Shown: positions 44,249 to 52,450 of the stretch, piece by piece
Position numbering within the stretch: the stretch's first letter is position 1
Layout of the letters: the number at the start of each line of letters is the position of its first letter
Assembly: GCF_023380025.1 (NCBI RefSeq)
Contig: NZ_CP097253.1
Span: forward strand, 930,001-994,000
Direction: 5' to 3'
DNA from: Sphingomonas glaciei
Lineage (GTDB): Bacteria > Pseudomonadota > Alphaproteobacteria > Sphingomonadales > Sphingomonadaceae
Length of the DNA stretch: 64,000 nt
The notes under the pieces: generated by a model
What the model was told of the DNA's origin: nothing
The model's input: the letters and a program-made list of their open reading frames with translations, nothing else
Databases searched by the model: none
Made by a program: the position numbers and the translations under genes

Positions 44249-46492
44249 TCATGCGCATAGGCGCCTGCCATTTCGTAGCTCGAACTCGCTGGGCGGGACT
44301 GCTCTACCGTACAAATAGCCCTGCCCTTCCAGGCAGCCAAGCTCCACAAGGCGCACCTCTTGTGCCTTGCTCTCGATACCTTCGGCAATGACATCCACGC
44401 CAAGTGCACGGCCGATGGCGAGTATTCCACCAGCCACAGCGATGCTCTGTGGATTGGTACAAATGTCGGCAACGAAAGAGCGATCGATCTTGAGACGTGT
44501 GAGTGGAAACCTCTGCAGGGTCGTAAGCGAAGCGAACCCGGTACCGAAATCATCGAAGGCGATTCCGACGCCCTGGTCCATCAGGCCGAAGAGCGGGGCG
44601 AGATCCTTGTCATTGTGACGCAGGGCTATCGTTTCCGTGATCTCCAGCTCCAGATCAGAAGGCTTAAGTCCATTGCGCTCGAGCGCTGCGTTGACCCGAT
44701 CGGCAATCGATCCTGTGTGAACCTGTGCCGAGAACAGGTTCACACTTACTCGTGGAACGGCGATGCCAAGCTTGCGCCACGCGGCGATCTGACGGCAGGC
44801 CTCGTCGAGTACCCAATTGCCCACGTCGTAGGCCAGCACGTGAGTTTCAAGAACGGGCATGAACGTCGATGGAAGGATGATACCCCAGGTAGGGTGCCGC
44901 CAGCGAAGAAGCGCCTCTACCCCCGTCAGACGCCCATCTTCCAAGCTATATTGGGGTTGGTAGTAAAGCTCCCATTGCCGCTTGCCGCCGGCGTGTTTTA
45001 GTTCGTTCCGGAAGGCTTTCCGGGCGGCCAATTCGTCGCCCATCGACTTATCGAAAAGCCGGTACGTCCTTCCCCCCTCCTTTTTGGCTCTGAACATGGC
45101 TAGGTCGGCTCGGACCAACAATTCATCTGCGTTGTCGGCGTGATCCGGCGCAAACGCGATCCCAACGCTTGCGCCCACCTTCAGCTGGTATCCATCGATG
45201 GGAATCACTCTGCTGAATTCCGTGATGATCTCGGAAGCTACGTCTCTAGCCACAAACAGGTCGGGTTCGTCGCGGAAGAGTAGCGCGAACTCATCTCCCC
45301 CCAGCCTTGCGATGCGCCACTGCTCCGAGCCGATCATTCGAAGTCTCAACGCAAGCGTTTGCAGGAGAGCGTCACCGAACGCATGGCCAAGCGAGTCGTT
45401 GATGCCTTTGAAGCCATCTAGGTCAAGGGTCAGAACAAGGGCCTTGCCCGTCGAGCGAAGGTGAAAGTCCAGGCAGTCGCGAAACGCCTTAGCGTTCATC
45501 AAGCCTGTCAGTGGGTCGGTCTTCGCTAAGTCTTGGAGCTCGTCTTCCCGGGCCTTGCGAGCCGTAATGTCCTGGACGTACGCTCCAAAGCACATGTCGT
45601 AACCGTCGTGCCAGGCGGCGAGAGACAGTTCGATCGGGAATTCGTGCCCATCGGCATGTTGAGCAATGACTTCGACAGCCCGGCCCGCCAATGCAGAGCC
45701 TCCGTGTCGTGCGACTTTTTGGAAGCCCTGTCTGTGCGCCTCGCGGAAACGCTCTGGAATGATCAGCGAAAGCTGTTTGCCGATGATGACACGCTGTTCG
45801 TGACCGAACATGGCCGTTGCGGCCGCGTTCCATGAGGTAATCCTACCAGCGGAATTCGCAGTGAGGATTCCCAGCTGTGACGCTTCCGCGAAGCTGCCCA
45901 TCACTTTGGCTGGCTTCTCCTCGGGGCGTCTTTGAATGCGCTGAGAGGCAAGCTTCGCAAGGGAAAGGAGCAGTTGTCGCTGCTTTGAACTGAATGAACG
46001 ACGCGGTCGGCTATCGATAATACAATAGGCTCCAACCCTCTCGCCCTCCTTTGTGGTAATCGGAGCACCGGCGTAGAAGCGGATGCCGGGTACGCCGATT
46101 ACCAAGGGATTGGCGGCAAAACGGGGATCCTGGGTTGCGTCCAGCACGACCATCACGCCATCCGACAGGATTGTATGTGCGCAAAAGGCAATTTCGACAG
46201 GAGTACTTTCCGCGTCGAACCCGACTATTCCTTTGAAGCACTGCGATCGCTCTCCGACGATCGAGACAGCGCAGATTGAAACACCGAAGTACGACTTTCC
46301 AAGCTCTACCAGTTCCTGAAAATCTGCTTCGATAAAGGCGCCAAGCAAATCGTGTTGGATTAGTACATCCGTGCGTGATGCGCTCCGAGTACGCATTTTG
46401 GACTGTGCCAAAGTTAGGTCCTTCTGAGCCTTGCCGGTTAGAAGGAGACGACTAAGTGTCTTGAGATGAGGCCGGGTTAAGAAATGTCCCAA
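44249..46492 (-). CDS. GAF-PAS-GGDEF-EAL signalling protein
   Basis: This 747-residue soluble protein has a GAF domain (about 45-190; IAFCAHTILSDGVMVVLDAT, FYAGAPITTKEGERVGAYCI), a PAS domain (about 200-315; LTANSAGRITSWNAAATAMF), GGDEF (LDLDGFKGINDSLGHAFGDA, ARLGGDEFALLF) and EAL (GVEALLRWRHP, VSVNLFSAQ, LELEITETIA, AFDDFGTGFASLTTLQRF, VIAEGIES, EGQGYLYGR). All EAL metal and catalytic residues I can check are present, so phosphodiesterase activity is likely. GGDEF is intact, but the RxxD site is missing. The TTG at 46492 is used; ATG 46396 is an alternative. It likely opposes the cyclase at 35360. Confidence 0.88.
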   Translation of the reverse strand: MGHFLTRPHLKTLSRLLLTGKAQKDLTLAQSKMRTRSASRTDVLIQHDLLGAFIEADFQELVELGKSYFGVSICAVSIVGERSQCFKGIVGFDAESTPVEIAFCAHTILSDGVMVVLDATQDPRFAANPLVIGVPGIRFYAGAPITTKEGERVGAYCIIDSRPRRSFSSKQRQLLLSLAKLASQRIQRRPEEKPAKVMGSFAEASQLGILTANSAGRITSWNAAATAMFGHEQRVIIGKQLSLIIPERFREAHRQGFQKVARHGGSALAGRAVEVIAQHADGHEFPIELSLAAWHDGYDMCFGAYVQDITARKAREDELQDLAKTDPLTGLMNAKAFRDCLDFHLRSTGKALVLTLDLDGFKGINDSLGHAFGDALLQTLALRLRMIGSEQWRIARLGGDEFALLFRDEPDLFVARDVASEIITEFSRVIPIDGYQLKVGASVGIAFAPDHADNADELLVRADLAMFRAKKEGGRTYRLFDKSMGDELAARKAFRNELKHAGGKRQWELYYQPQYSLEDGRLTGVEALLRWRHPTWGIILPSTFMPVLETHVLAYDVGNWVLDEACRQIAAWRKLGIAVPRVSVNLFSAQVHTGSIADRVNAALERNGLKPSDLELEITETIALRHNDKDLAPLFGLMDQGVGIAFDDFGTGFASLTTLQRFPLTRLKIDRSFVADICTNPQSIAVAGGILAIGRALGVDVIAEGIESKAQEVRLVELGCLEGQGYLYGRAVPPSEFELRNGRRLCA

Positions 46493-46768
46493 TTTGGAGG
46501 GCTGACTTTGAGCCCTCAGATTGCATTTTAGCCTCCCAACTAACGCCTCGCCGGGTGGCCTAGCGCTTCCGATCTCCCTTGAGGGCTATGCGCTTCACTG
46601 CGAAAATCCGAGACTGCATCCCCGCGCAAAGCGGACGCGAACGGCCATTACACGGCCGTGGCAATCCCAGGTCCAGTAAACCTCATTTGCCATACGCAGC
46701 GCCTGTCAGGCGTCCGATACATCGCTTGCTACGACAAGACGCGTCGGACAGCGCGGGCTTTGCTGCCC

Positions 46769-46954
46769 TTAGTTGTTTGCCGCGTCTTCAACCCGGGCGT
46801 GCTCCGCCTTGTCTATAGCTGCCAGCAGATCGCTAAAGTGAGGCGCGCTCTCAACCGGCCAAGCTCGCGAGAATGCCGGCCCTAATTTGTTGAGTTCGCT
46901 TCGTGTGACGAGAGCCACGGCGTATATTGCCTCGTCTTCTTCGTCTCGGGTCAT
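46769..46954 (-). CDS. Small acidic protein of unknown function (61 aa)
   Basis: The ATG at 46954 opens a 61-residue frame with TRDEEDEAIYAVALVTRSEL, NKLGPAFSRAWPVESAPHFS and LLAAIDKAEHARVEDA. Composition and helix pattern look genuine, and sphingomonads often carry such short proteins. A longer reading upstream to 47110 adds a basic, cysteine-rich stretch that looks non-coding. No neighbour suggests a role. Confidence 0.5.
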   Translation of the reverse strand: MTRDEEDEAIYAVALVTRSELNKLGPAFSRAWPVESAPHFSDLLAAIDKAEHARVEDAANN

Positions 46955-47253
46955 AGCGCATCCTTTTGTGTCTAACGGTCGCTGCGACAATTGGTGCCGA
47001 CGGGCACCGCTCATCTGGCATGCCAAACAGAGCGCTTTTGTCTTGTGGCAAGGTTTTCCATTCCGTGATCGACAAAAGACGGTTCGGTGGTCACGGCGAA
47101 ACCCCTTCAAAGGTCGAAATATCGGTCCGGCTGACGGAATGTTATTGGAGAAAGCTACTTAAATTCGTTCTGTAAACCTATGTTGCAAATCGACTGATTT
47201 GAGATGGTTATCCTCGCTCGGCGACATGAGTCGCACAGTCAGGGGAATGAGCC

Positions 47254-47436
47254 ATGTCTTCGACGAGGGATGATTGCGACTACTATCGACAACGGGCAGT
47301 CGCAGAATTTGCGCGTGCGTCCGAGGGCTCAGATCCTCGGGTCGTGGCCTGTCACCTTGAGCTCGCTCATCGTTACGAAGTGCTTGTGCGGGAAAGAGAG
47401 CCAAATCATCTCGCGATACCGATGCTGGCCGCTTAA
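47254..47436 (+). CDS. Small helical protein of unknown function (60 aa)
   Basis: The ATG at 47254 opens a 60-residue frame: TRDDCDYYRQRAVAEFARAS and ACHLELAHRYEVLVRERE. The DYY.R...E and H.ELA.RY pattern is seen in short sphingomonad hypothetical proteins. A second frame overlapping its 3' end looks helical too, but lacks a start. No function is proposed. Confidence 0.5.
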   Translation: MSSTRDDCDYYRQRAVAEFARASEGSDPRVVACHLELAHRYEVLVREREPNHLAIPMLAA

Positions 47437-47581
47437 ATTGGCGGAGAGCAGTCAGCAGTATCGCACGAAAGAGCTCGAGGAACGTCGCCTCGCCGCTCTT
47501 GCCCAAGGAGAAAAGCAGATGATCCACAGGCTCAGCGCCGAGCTTTACGCTGAGCTTTACCGGCAAGTACTCGGACAGGAA

Positions 47582-47878
47582 TTAAGTGACTTCCACGGGT
47601 CTTTCAGTCGGAAGGTCGATGGCTAGGCTCGTTCCAATCGCCTCAAGTAGTACTAGCGAGCAGGCAAGGGTTCCCGAATCTTCGCCACGATCATAGACTC
47701 CGTCCTGTGTGACCTCCGAAGCGACCGCGACGATGTCGACGGCATCTGCCGTTGCGATCAGCCTACGAGCGATCAAACCGTGGAGGAGGCTTTCCACCAA
47801 CAGCAGGGCGGCCTGTCCATGAGGATCGGCTGATAGCGGGTACGAACCGTCCGTTTTGTCATTCAGCGTACTCGTCAC
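47582..47878 (-). CDS. Small conserved-type protein of unknown function (98 aa)
   Basis: The GTG at 47878 is preceded by GAGGAG at a spacing of seven bases, which decides this start over a longer frame. The 98 residues include HGQAALLLVESLLHGLIARR, ATADAVDIVAVASEVTQDGV and ACSLVLLEAIGTSLAIDLPT, predicted mostly helical. Nothing in the neighbourhood points to a role. It is convergent with a small plus-strand gene. Confidence 0.55.
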   Translation of the reverse strand: MTSTLNDKTDGSYPLSADPHGQAALLLVESLLHGLIARRLIATADAVDIVAVASEVTQDGVYDRGEDSGTLACSLVLLEAIGTSLAIDLPTERPVEVT

Positions 47879-48008
47879 TGATAATCTCCTCAGGCGCGAA
47901 AATTCGCGGCCGCCGGAGCTGTAAGATAAGCCGACGCATGATCGATATAGAGCCTTGTCTCCGATCCCCAATCACCCAAATCAACTTTCGACAATAACTT
48001 TACCGAAT

Positions 48009-48764
48009 ATGAAATCTGATCTTGGTGTGGGAATGTGGTCCATGCCTAATCAGTTTATCAAGAAACTCCGTGGATTCGGGAGGTTAGGCGAAGATGACGT
48101 CGGAGCGTTGGTGCGCGCCACCGCTCGGCCCCGCCGACTGCCCCAGAAGCATGACCTCATCCGCGAAGGGGACCGGCCGGGTCCAGTGTTCGTGATGCTC
48201 GAAGGCTGGGCCTACCGGTATAAAATACTCCCGAATGGCACGCGTCAGGTTCTCGCCTACCTTATGCCAGGCGACGCCTGCGATCTTCACATTGGTCTGC
48301 TCGGCGAGATGGACCACAGCATCCAGACGCTGACGGACGCCCTCGTCACAACAATTGGTCGGGACGAGATCGAAAAGATCTTCGACGACCACCCGCAGAT
48401 CGCCAACGCGATGTACGTTTCGCAACTGGTCGACGAAGGCACCATGCGAGCATGGATCACGAGCATGGGCCGCCGCACCAGCGTCGAACGAGTCGCCCAC
48501 CTCATGTGTGAGTTGTTCATCCGAGCCCGCAATATCGGTCTGGAGACGGATCCGGTATTCGACCTGCCGCTCTCACAGCTCCTTCTTGCGGATTCGCTGG
48601 GGATGACGGCGGTACACCTGAATCGAGTGCTGAAAGATCTCCGTCAAGAAAATGTGATGACCTTGAAACGCGGCTGCCTGTCGATCATCGATATCGGCAA
48701 GTTGACCCGCATCGCTGGGTTCGACGACAATTACCTGCATCGGCGGATTCGCACTGCTGCCTGA
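48009..48764 (+). CDS. Crp/Fnr-family transcriptional regulator
   Basis: This 251-residue regulator has a cyclic-nucleotide-type barrel (KHDLIREGDRPGPVFVMLEG, YKILPNGTRQVLAYLMPGDA, CDLHIGLLGEMDHSIQTL), a dimer helix and a C-terminal HTH: DLPLSQLLLADSLGMTAVHL and NRVLKDLRQENVMTLKRGCL. The ILPNGTRQ and PGDxCDL motifs match the Crp/Fnr regulators common in sphingomonads and rhizobia. FNR-type cysteines are absent. ATG 48009 is used; ATG 48042 (MPNQFIKKL) is an alternative. Its targets are unknown. Confidence 0.85.
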   Translation: MKSDLGVGMWSMPNQFIKKLRGFGRLGEDDVGALVRATARPRRLPQKHDLIREGDRPGPVFVMLEGWAYRYKILPNGTRQVLAYLMPGDACDLHIGLLGEMDHSIQTLTDALVTTIGRDEIEKIFDDHPQIANAMYVSQLVDEGTMRAWITSMGRRTSVERVAHLMCELFIRARNIGLETDPVFDLPLSQLLLADSLGMTAVHLNRVLKDLRQENVMTLKRGCLSIIDIGKLTRIAGFDDNYLHRRIRTAA

Positions 48765-48950
48765 GACAGCGCGGACGCTATTCGGCGTTGCAATGTGATA
48801 GCCTGGACCTCGTTTAACCCGATCGAAGGCTGTTTCTTCAGCGATGGGACCCAAGCTCAGCCGCGTTCGCCTGCGCGGGTGGCGGTCGACTTCGTTTGAA
48901 GCTGCGCACCGCAGCGGTTTGGTATTGAGACCGCAGAATCCGACGGCGCG

Positions 48951-49221
48951 GTGCAGCCCCTGGAAGAGCAGATGGCGGACGACGCGCTTTTACGGCGCAT
49001 CATCGCCGAGCATGAAGGGTTCAGCGTTCAATTTGAACCGCTTATCATCTCCTTGGCACACCGATGTCGATTTCGGACGGCGGATCGAGGTGGTTATCGA
49101 CATCAGCAAAGGCCGATATGCAACCGCACTCTCCCGAACCGAGGCGACCGACGACGATGCCAGGCTCTTTGGACGCTTCCTCGCCAGCCAGGGCCTGCAA
49201 TGCCAGTCGCCCGCTGACTGA
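48951..49221 (+). pseudogene. Possible frameshifted small gene
   Basis: The first frame reads ADDALLRRIIAEHEGFSVQF and EPLIIS, then degenerates. The neighbouring frame continues as VDFGRRIEVVIDISKGRYAT and EATDDDARLFGRFLASQGLQ to the stop at 49221. Both halves look like protein and fit one small ORF split by a single-base shift near 49050-49065. The family is not recognised; the call is tentative. Confidence 0.35.
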
Positions 49222-49373
49222 GTCCGTCCGCTTCCAACCCATCGCGAACATCGATCTTGGTTCGGCGCGCTGGCTTTCAGGCGGACGGATGGACGACTTG
49301 CTCTTTTAGTGGCCGCCAAGACCAACGGCGAAAGCGCGGGACGCGCCCCGAAAGCGAACGTCCCTGCTCGCTT

Positions 49374-50156
49374 CTAGTCGGCCCAGCGGTGCAGGGTAAG
49401 AATGCTATGAAAGAGACGGAATCCGGCATCGGCCCAGATGCCTTGGACACGCATATTCCGCAATTGCGTGGATGTGATGACCCGATCGGCGCCCAGGATC
49501 GAGGCGTGGGTGACGTAGGCTTCGAGCAGCCGTCGATACGTCCCCCGCCCCTGCTGTGCAGGTTCGACCGCGTTGAGAATGATCTCGCTCGTTCCAGGCT
49601 CCGATCGGCCGCCAATGATGAAGCCCGTCAGGCGGCCGGCTTCGACGGCTCCGAGCGCCAGACGGCCTTCGCTGGGCTCGGACAACAGCCGCCCCGCCCA
49701 GTCGGCATAGGCGTCGGTCGCCGCCACGTCGGACAGGCGCGGGTCGGCATGGTAGCGCCCGAGATATTTGTCGAAGGCTACGCGCGCGATGCTGCTGCAC
49801 GCTTCGGCGTCTTGCTGATCAAGGAAGCGAACCTCCGCCGCTTCGCCGTCCGCGCCGTTCGGCGATGCCGCCGGGCTTGGAAGCGAAAGGCGGTGATAGA
49901 CCAGTGTGTCGACCAGGCGGAAGCCGAGTCCCTCCAACTCCTGGACCTGCGCGATCTCGCCGGCATCGATGCGCGCACTGAGCACCTGCACGCCGGAACG
50001 ATCGGCCGACGCCACCGCGTTCCGCCACTGCGTTCGCCCGCGCCCAGTTTCCAGAATTCCGAACGTCACTCCGAAGCGGCGGCTCTCGAGTTCGCTCGGG
50101 CGCCAGCCATCGCCTTCCGGTGCGCGACCCTCGCCACCATCCTCAGTTTCGCTCAA
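49374..50156 (-). CDS. GNAT acetyltransferase, WecD-like
   Basis: From TTG 50156, which overlaps the upstream glycosyltransferase stop by two bases, this is a 260-residue protein. The N-terminal half has RRFGVTFGILETGRGRTQWR and the C-terminal half the GNAT core with the acetyl-CoA loop VEPAQQGRGTYRRLLEAYVT, then GADRVITSTQLRNMRVQGIW and LGFRLVDTLVYHRLSL. It resembles WecD/RffC, which acetylates the 4-amino group of dTDP-4-amino-fucose. With a WecE-like aminotransferase in the same operon, N-acetylation of a nucleotide-linked amino sugar is likely. Both TTG and overlap suggest low-level coupled translation. Confidence 0.78.
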   Translation of the reverse strand: MSETEDGGEGRAPEGDGWRPSELESRRFGVTFGILETGRGRTQWRNAVASADRSGVQVLSARIDAGEIAQVQELEGLGFRLVDTLVYHRLSLPSPAASPNGADGEAAEVRFLDQQDAEACSSIARVAFDKYLGRYHADPRLSDVAATDAYADWAGRLLSEPSEGRLALGAVEAGRLTGFIIGGRSEPGTSEIILNAVEPAQQGRGTYRRLLEAYVTHASILGADRVITSTQLRNMRVQGIWADAGFRLFHSILTLHRWAD

Positions 50157-51097
50157 AGGCGCTCCGTCGACATCAGGTTGGCCGTCGTTTCCATCACCCG
50201 GATCCGGGGGCGATCCTGCACTTCGGTGAAGATGCGACCGATGTAGAAACCGTGCACCCCGAGCGCCGACAGGATCAGCCCGCCGACGAACCAGATCGAC
50301 AGCATCAGGCTGGTCCAGCCGGCGACCTTGATCACCCCTGACGCCCACGCGACGAAGACGATCAGCGCGATACCCGCTGACAGGCCGGACAGGGCTAGGC
50401 CCGCCAGAACGCTGAATTTCAGCGGCCGGTCGGAGAAGCGGATGATCAAAGCGACGGCCAAGCGCAGCAGCTGGCTGAGTCCGTAGGACGAGCGTCCTTC
50501 CGCCCGCGGCGCGCGCGGGACTACCAGAGATCGCCGCTCCAGCCCCGTCATCACCGTCATTGCCGGCAGGAAGACTTCCTTGTCGCGGAACGCCAGCAGA
50601 TTGGTGACCATGCGCTCGCTGTAGAGGCCGAAGTTGCCGGCGTTCACTCCGACCTTCAGGCCCGTTATGGCGCGGAGAAGGGCGGCGAACAGGCGTGAGG
50701 CGGTGCGGCGCCACCAGCTGTCGCGCCACTCGCCCCGGTCGACAATGACGGCATCGCAGCCACCTTCGCGCGCCACATCGACCATCCGCAACAACATCGC
50801 GGGATCGTCCTGCAGGTCGCAATCGATGACCGCCACCCAGTCGCCCCGGGCGTGCGCCAATCCGGCCCAGATGGCGAGGTGCTGGCCGTGATTGCGCATC
50901 AGTCGCACCCCGCGCACCCGCTCGTCAGCGGCCGCCAGGGCCTCGATCACCGGCCACGGCTCGCCCGGCCCGCGATCGTCCACGAACAGCACCTCCCAGC
51001 GCAGTTCGTGCCCGTCGAGTGTCTCACGCACCCGCCGAACGATCTCCGGGAGGCAGCTGGTGCAATTGTAGACCGGAGAAACGACGCTGATCAGCAT
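50153..51097 (-). CDS. Family 2 glycosyltransferase with two C-terminal membrane helices
   Basis: This 314-residue protein begins LISVVSPVYNCTSCLPEIVR, the GT-A fold start, with the sugar-nucleotide Asp region VLFVDDRGPGEPW and the DxD-like VAVIDCDLQDDPAML. C-terminal helices (FSVLAGLALSGLSAGIALIV and SLMLSIWFVGGLILSALGVH) anchor it in the membrane, as in DPM/ArnC-type transferases that load undecaprenyl phosphate. It overlaps the aminotransferase by 7 bp upstream and the acetyltransferase downstream. The sugar may be the amino sugar those two genes make. Confidence 0.88.
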   Translation of the reverse strand: MLISVVSPVYNCTSCLPEIVRRVRETLDGHELRWEVLFVDDRGPGEPWPVIEALAAADERVRGVRLMRNHGQHLAIWAGLAHARGDWVAVIDCDLQDDPAMLLRMVDVAREGGCDAVIVDRGEWRDSWWRRTASRLFAALLRAITGLKVGVNAGNFGLYSERMVTNLLAFRDKEVFLPAMTVMTGLERRSLVVPRAPRAEGRSSYGLSQLLRLAVALIIRFSDRPLKFSVLAGLALSGLSAGIALIVFVAWASGVIKVAGWTSLMLSIWFVGGLILSALGVHGFYIGRIFTEVQDRPRIRVMETTANLMSTERL

Positions 51098-52326
51098 GCC
51101 GCGCCGGATCGGTCCAGCCTTGTCACGACCCGCAGGCAGGTGTCGAGGACCCGCTCGATCTCGTCTTCCAGGTCGAAGAACATCGGCAGCCGGACCAGCC
51201 GCTCGGCAGTCCTGTCGGTGTGCTCCATCGCACCGGCACTGCGCCCGAAGCGCTGGCCGCCCGGGGAAGAATGGAGCGGGACATAGTGGAACGGCGTCCC
51301 GATCCCTTCCTCACGCATCGCCGCGATAAAGGCACTCCGCTGGGCTGCGCTCCGCAGCAGGAGGTAGAACATGTGCCCGTTGCCGCGCACCGCCGGGCTC
51401 CAGCGCGGAAGGCCGATCCCGTGGCGCGCCGGGAGTATCGCGAGGCCTTCGAGATACCGGTCGAACAACCGCCGGCGCCGCCGGGTGATCTCGCCGACCT
51501 GTTCCAGCTGGCCGTGCAGGAAGGCGGCGATCAGCTCGCCTGGAAGATAGGAGGAGCCAAGGTCGACCCAGGTGTATTTGTCGACCAGGCCGTCGATGAA
51601 CTGGCTACGATTGGTGCCCTTTTCGCGGATGATCCGGGCGCGGTCGACGAGGTCGGAAGTATTGAGGGTCAGCGCGCCGCCCTCGCCGCTGAGGATGTTC
51701 TTGGTCTCGTGGAAGCTGAACGCGCCCATGTCGCCGAGGCTGCCGGCCGGCCGGCCCTTGTAGGTCGAACCGAGCGCCTGCGCGGCATCCTCCACCAGCA
51801 GCAAGTCGCGCGGGCTGGCGATATCGGCGAGGGCATCCATGTCCGCCGGGAAACCGGCATAATGGACGGCGAAGATCGCCCGCGTTCGCGGGGTGACCGC
51901 CTCCGCGACCCTGGCGGGATTGAGGTTGAGCGTGGCGGGATCAATGTCCACGAACACCGGGGTCGCGCCGCGAAGCACCACCGCATTGGCGGTCGACACG
52001 AACGTGAAGGATGGGAGGATGACCTCGTCGCCGGGCTTGAGGTCGCACAGGATGGCAGCCATTTCGAGTGCCGCCGTCCCGCTGTGCGTCAGGAGCGCGG
52101 AGGCGGAGCCGGCCAGCCGAGCGATGATGGCGTTGCACTCGGCGGTGAAGTGGCCGTCCCCCGACAGCTGCCCGCGCTCGATCGCCTCCACGATGTTGTT
52201 GAGTTCGCGGCCGACGAGCGACGGGCGGTTGAAGGGTATGGACGCATTGCGTGGCGCCGCCACCGCATGCTGTTCCTCTACAGACAGGCGGTTCAACTGC
52301 ACTCGCACGCTAGAATTCTGCGGCAT
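51091..52326 (-). CDS. DegT/DnrJ/EryC1 sugar aminotransferase, WecE-like
   Basis: This 411-residue PLP enzyme is of the sugar 4-aminotransferase class. Key motifs are ALLTHSGTAALEMAAILCDL, VILPSFTFVSTANAVVLRGA, VEDAAQALGS and the PLP lysine K209 in FHETKNILSGEGGA. It resembles WecE/RffA, which converts dTDP-4-keto-6-deoxyglucose to dTDP-4-amino-fucose, though related enzymes make other 4-amino sugars. GGAGGAGAGG precedes the ATG at 52326. It leads an operon with a GT2 transferase and a GNAT acetyltransferase. Confidence 0.88.
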   Translation of the reverse strand: MPQNSSVRVQLNRLSVEEQHAVAAPRNASIPFNRPSLVGRELNNIVEAIERGQLSGDGHFTAECNAIIARLAGSASALLTHSGTAALEMAAILCDLKPGDEVILPSFTFVSTANAVVLRGATPVFVDIDPATLNLNPARVAEAVTPRTRAIFAVHYAGFPADMDALADIASPRDLLLVEDAAQALGSTYKGRPAGSLGDMGAFSFHETKNILSGEGGALTLNTSDLVDRARIIREKGTNRSQFIDGLVDKYTWVDLGSSYLPGELIAAFLHGQLEQVGEITRRRRRLFDRYLEGLAILPARHGIGLPRWSPAVRGNGHMFYLLLRSAAQRSAFIAAMREEGIGTPFHYVPLHSSPGGQRFGRSAGAMEHTDRTAERLVRLPMFFDLEDEIERVLDTCLRVVTRLDRSGAAC

Positions 52327-52450
52327 TCCTCTCCTCCCCGAATGGGCAGGGCTATAGGAGCTGGTCAGTTAAAACAATGATGACAGTGCAAGCCCTTGCG
52401 CGGGTGCGAGGGACTTTGGATAAAGGTTTGACACCTGGGGGAGTGGAAGC

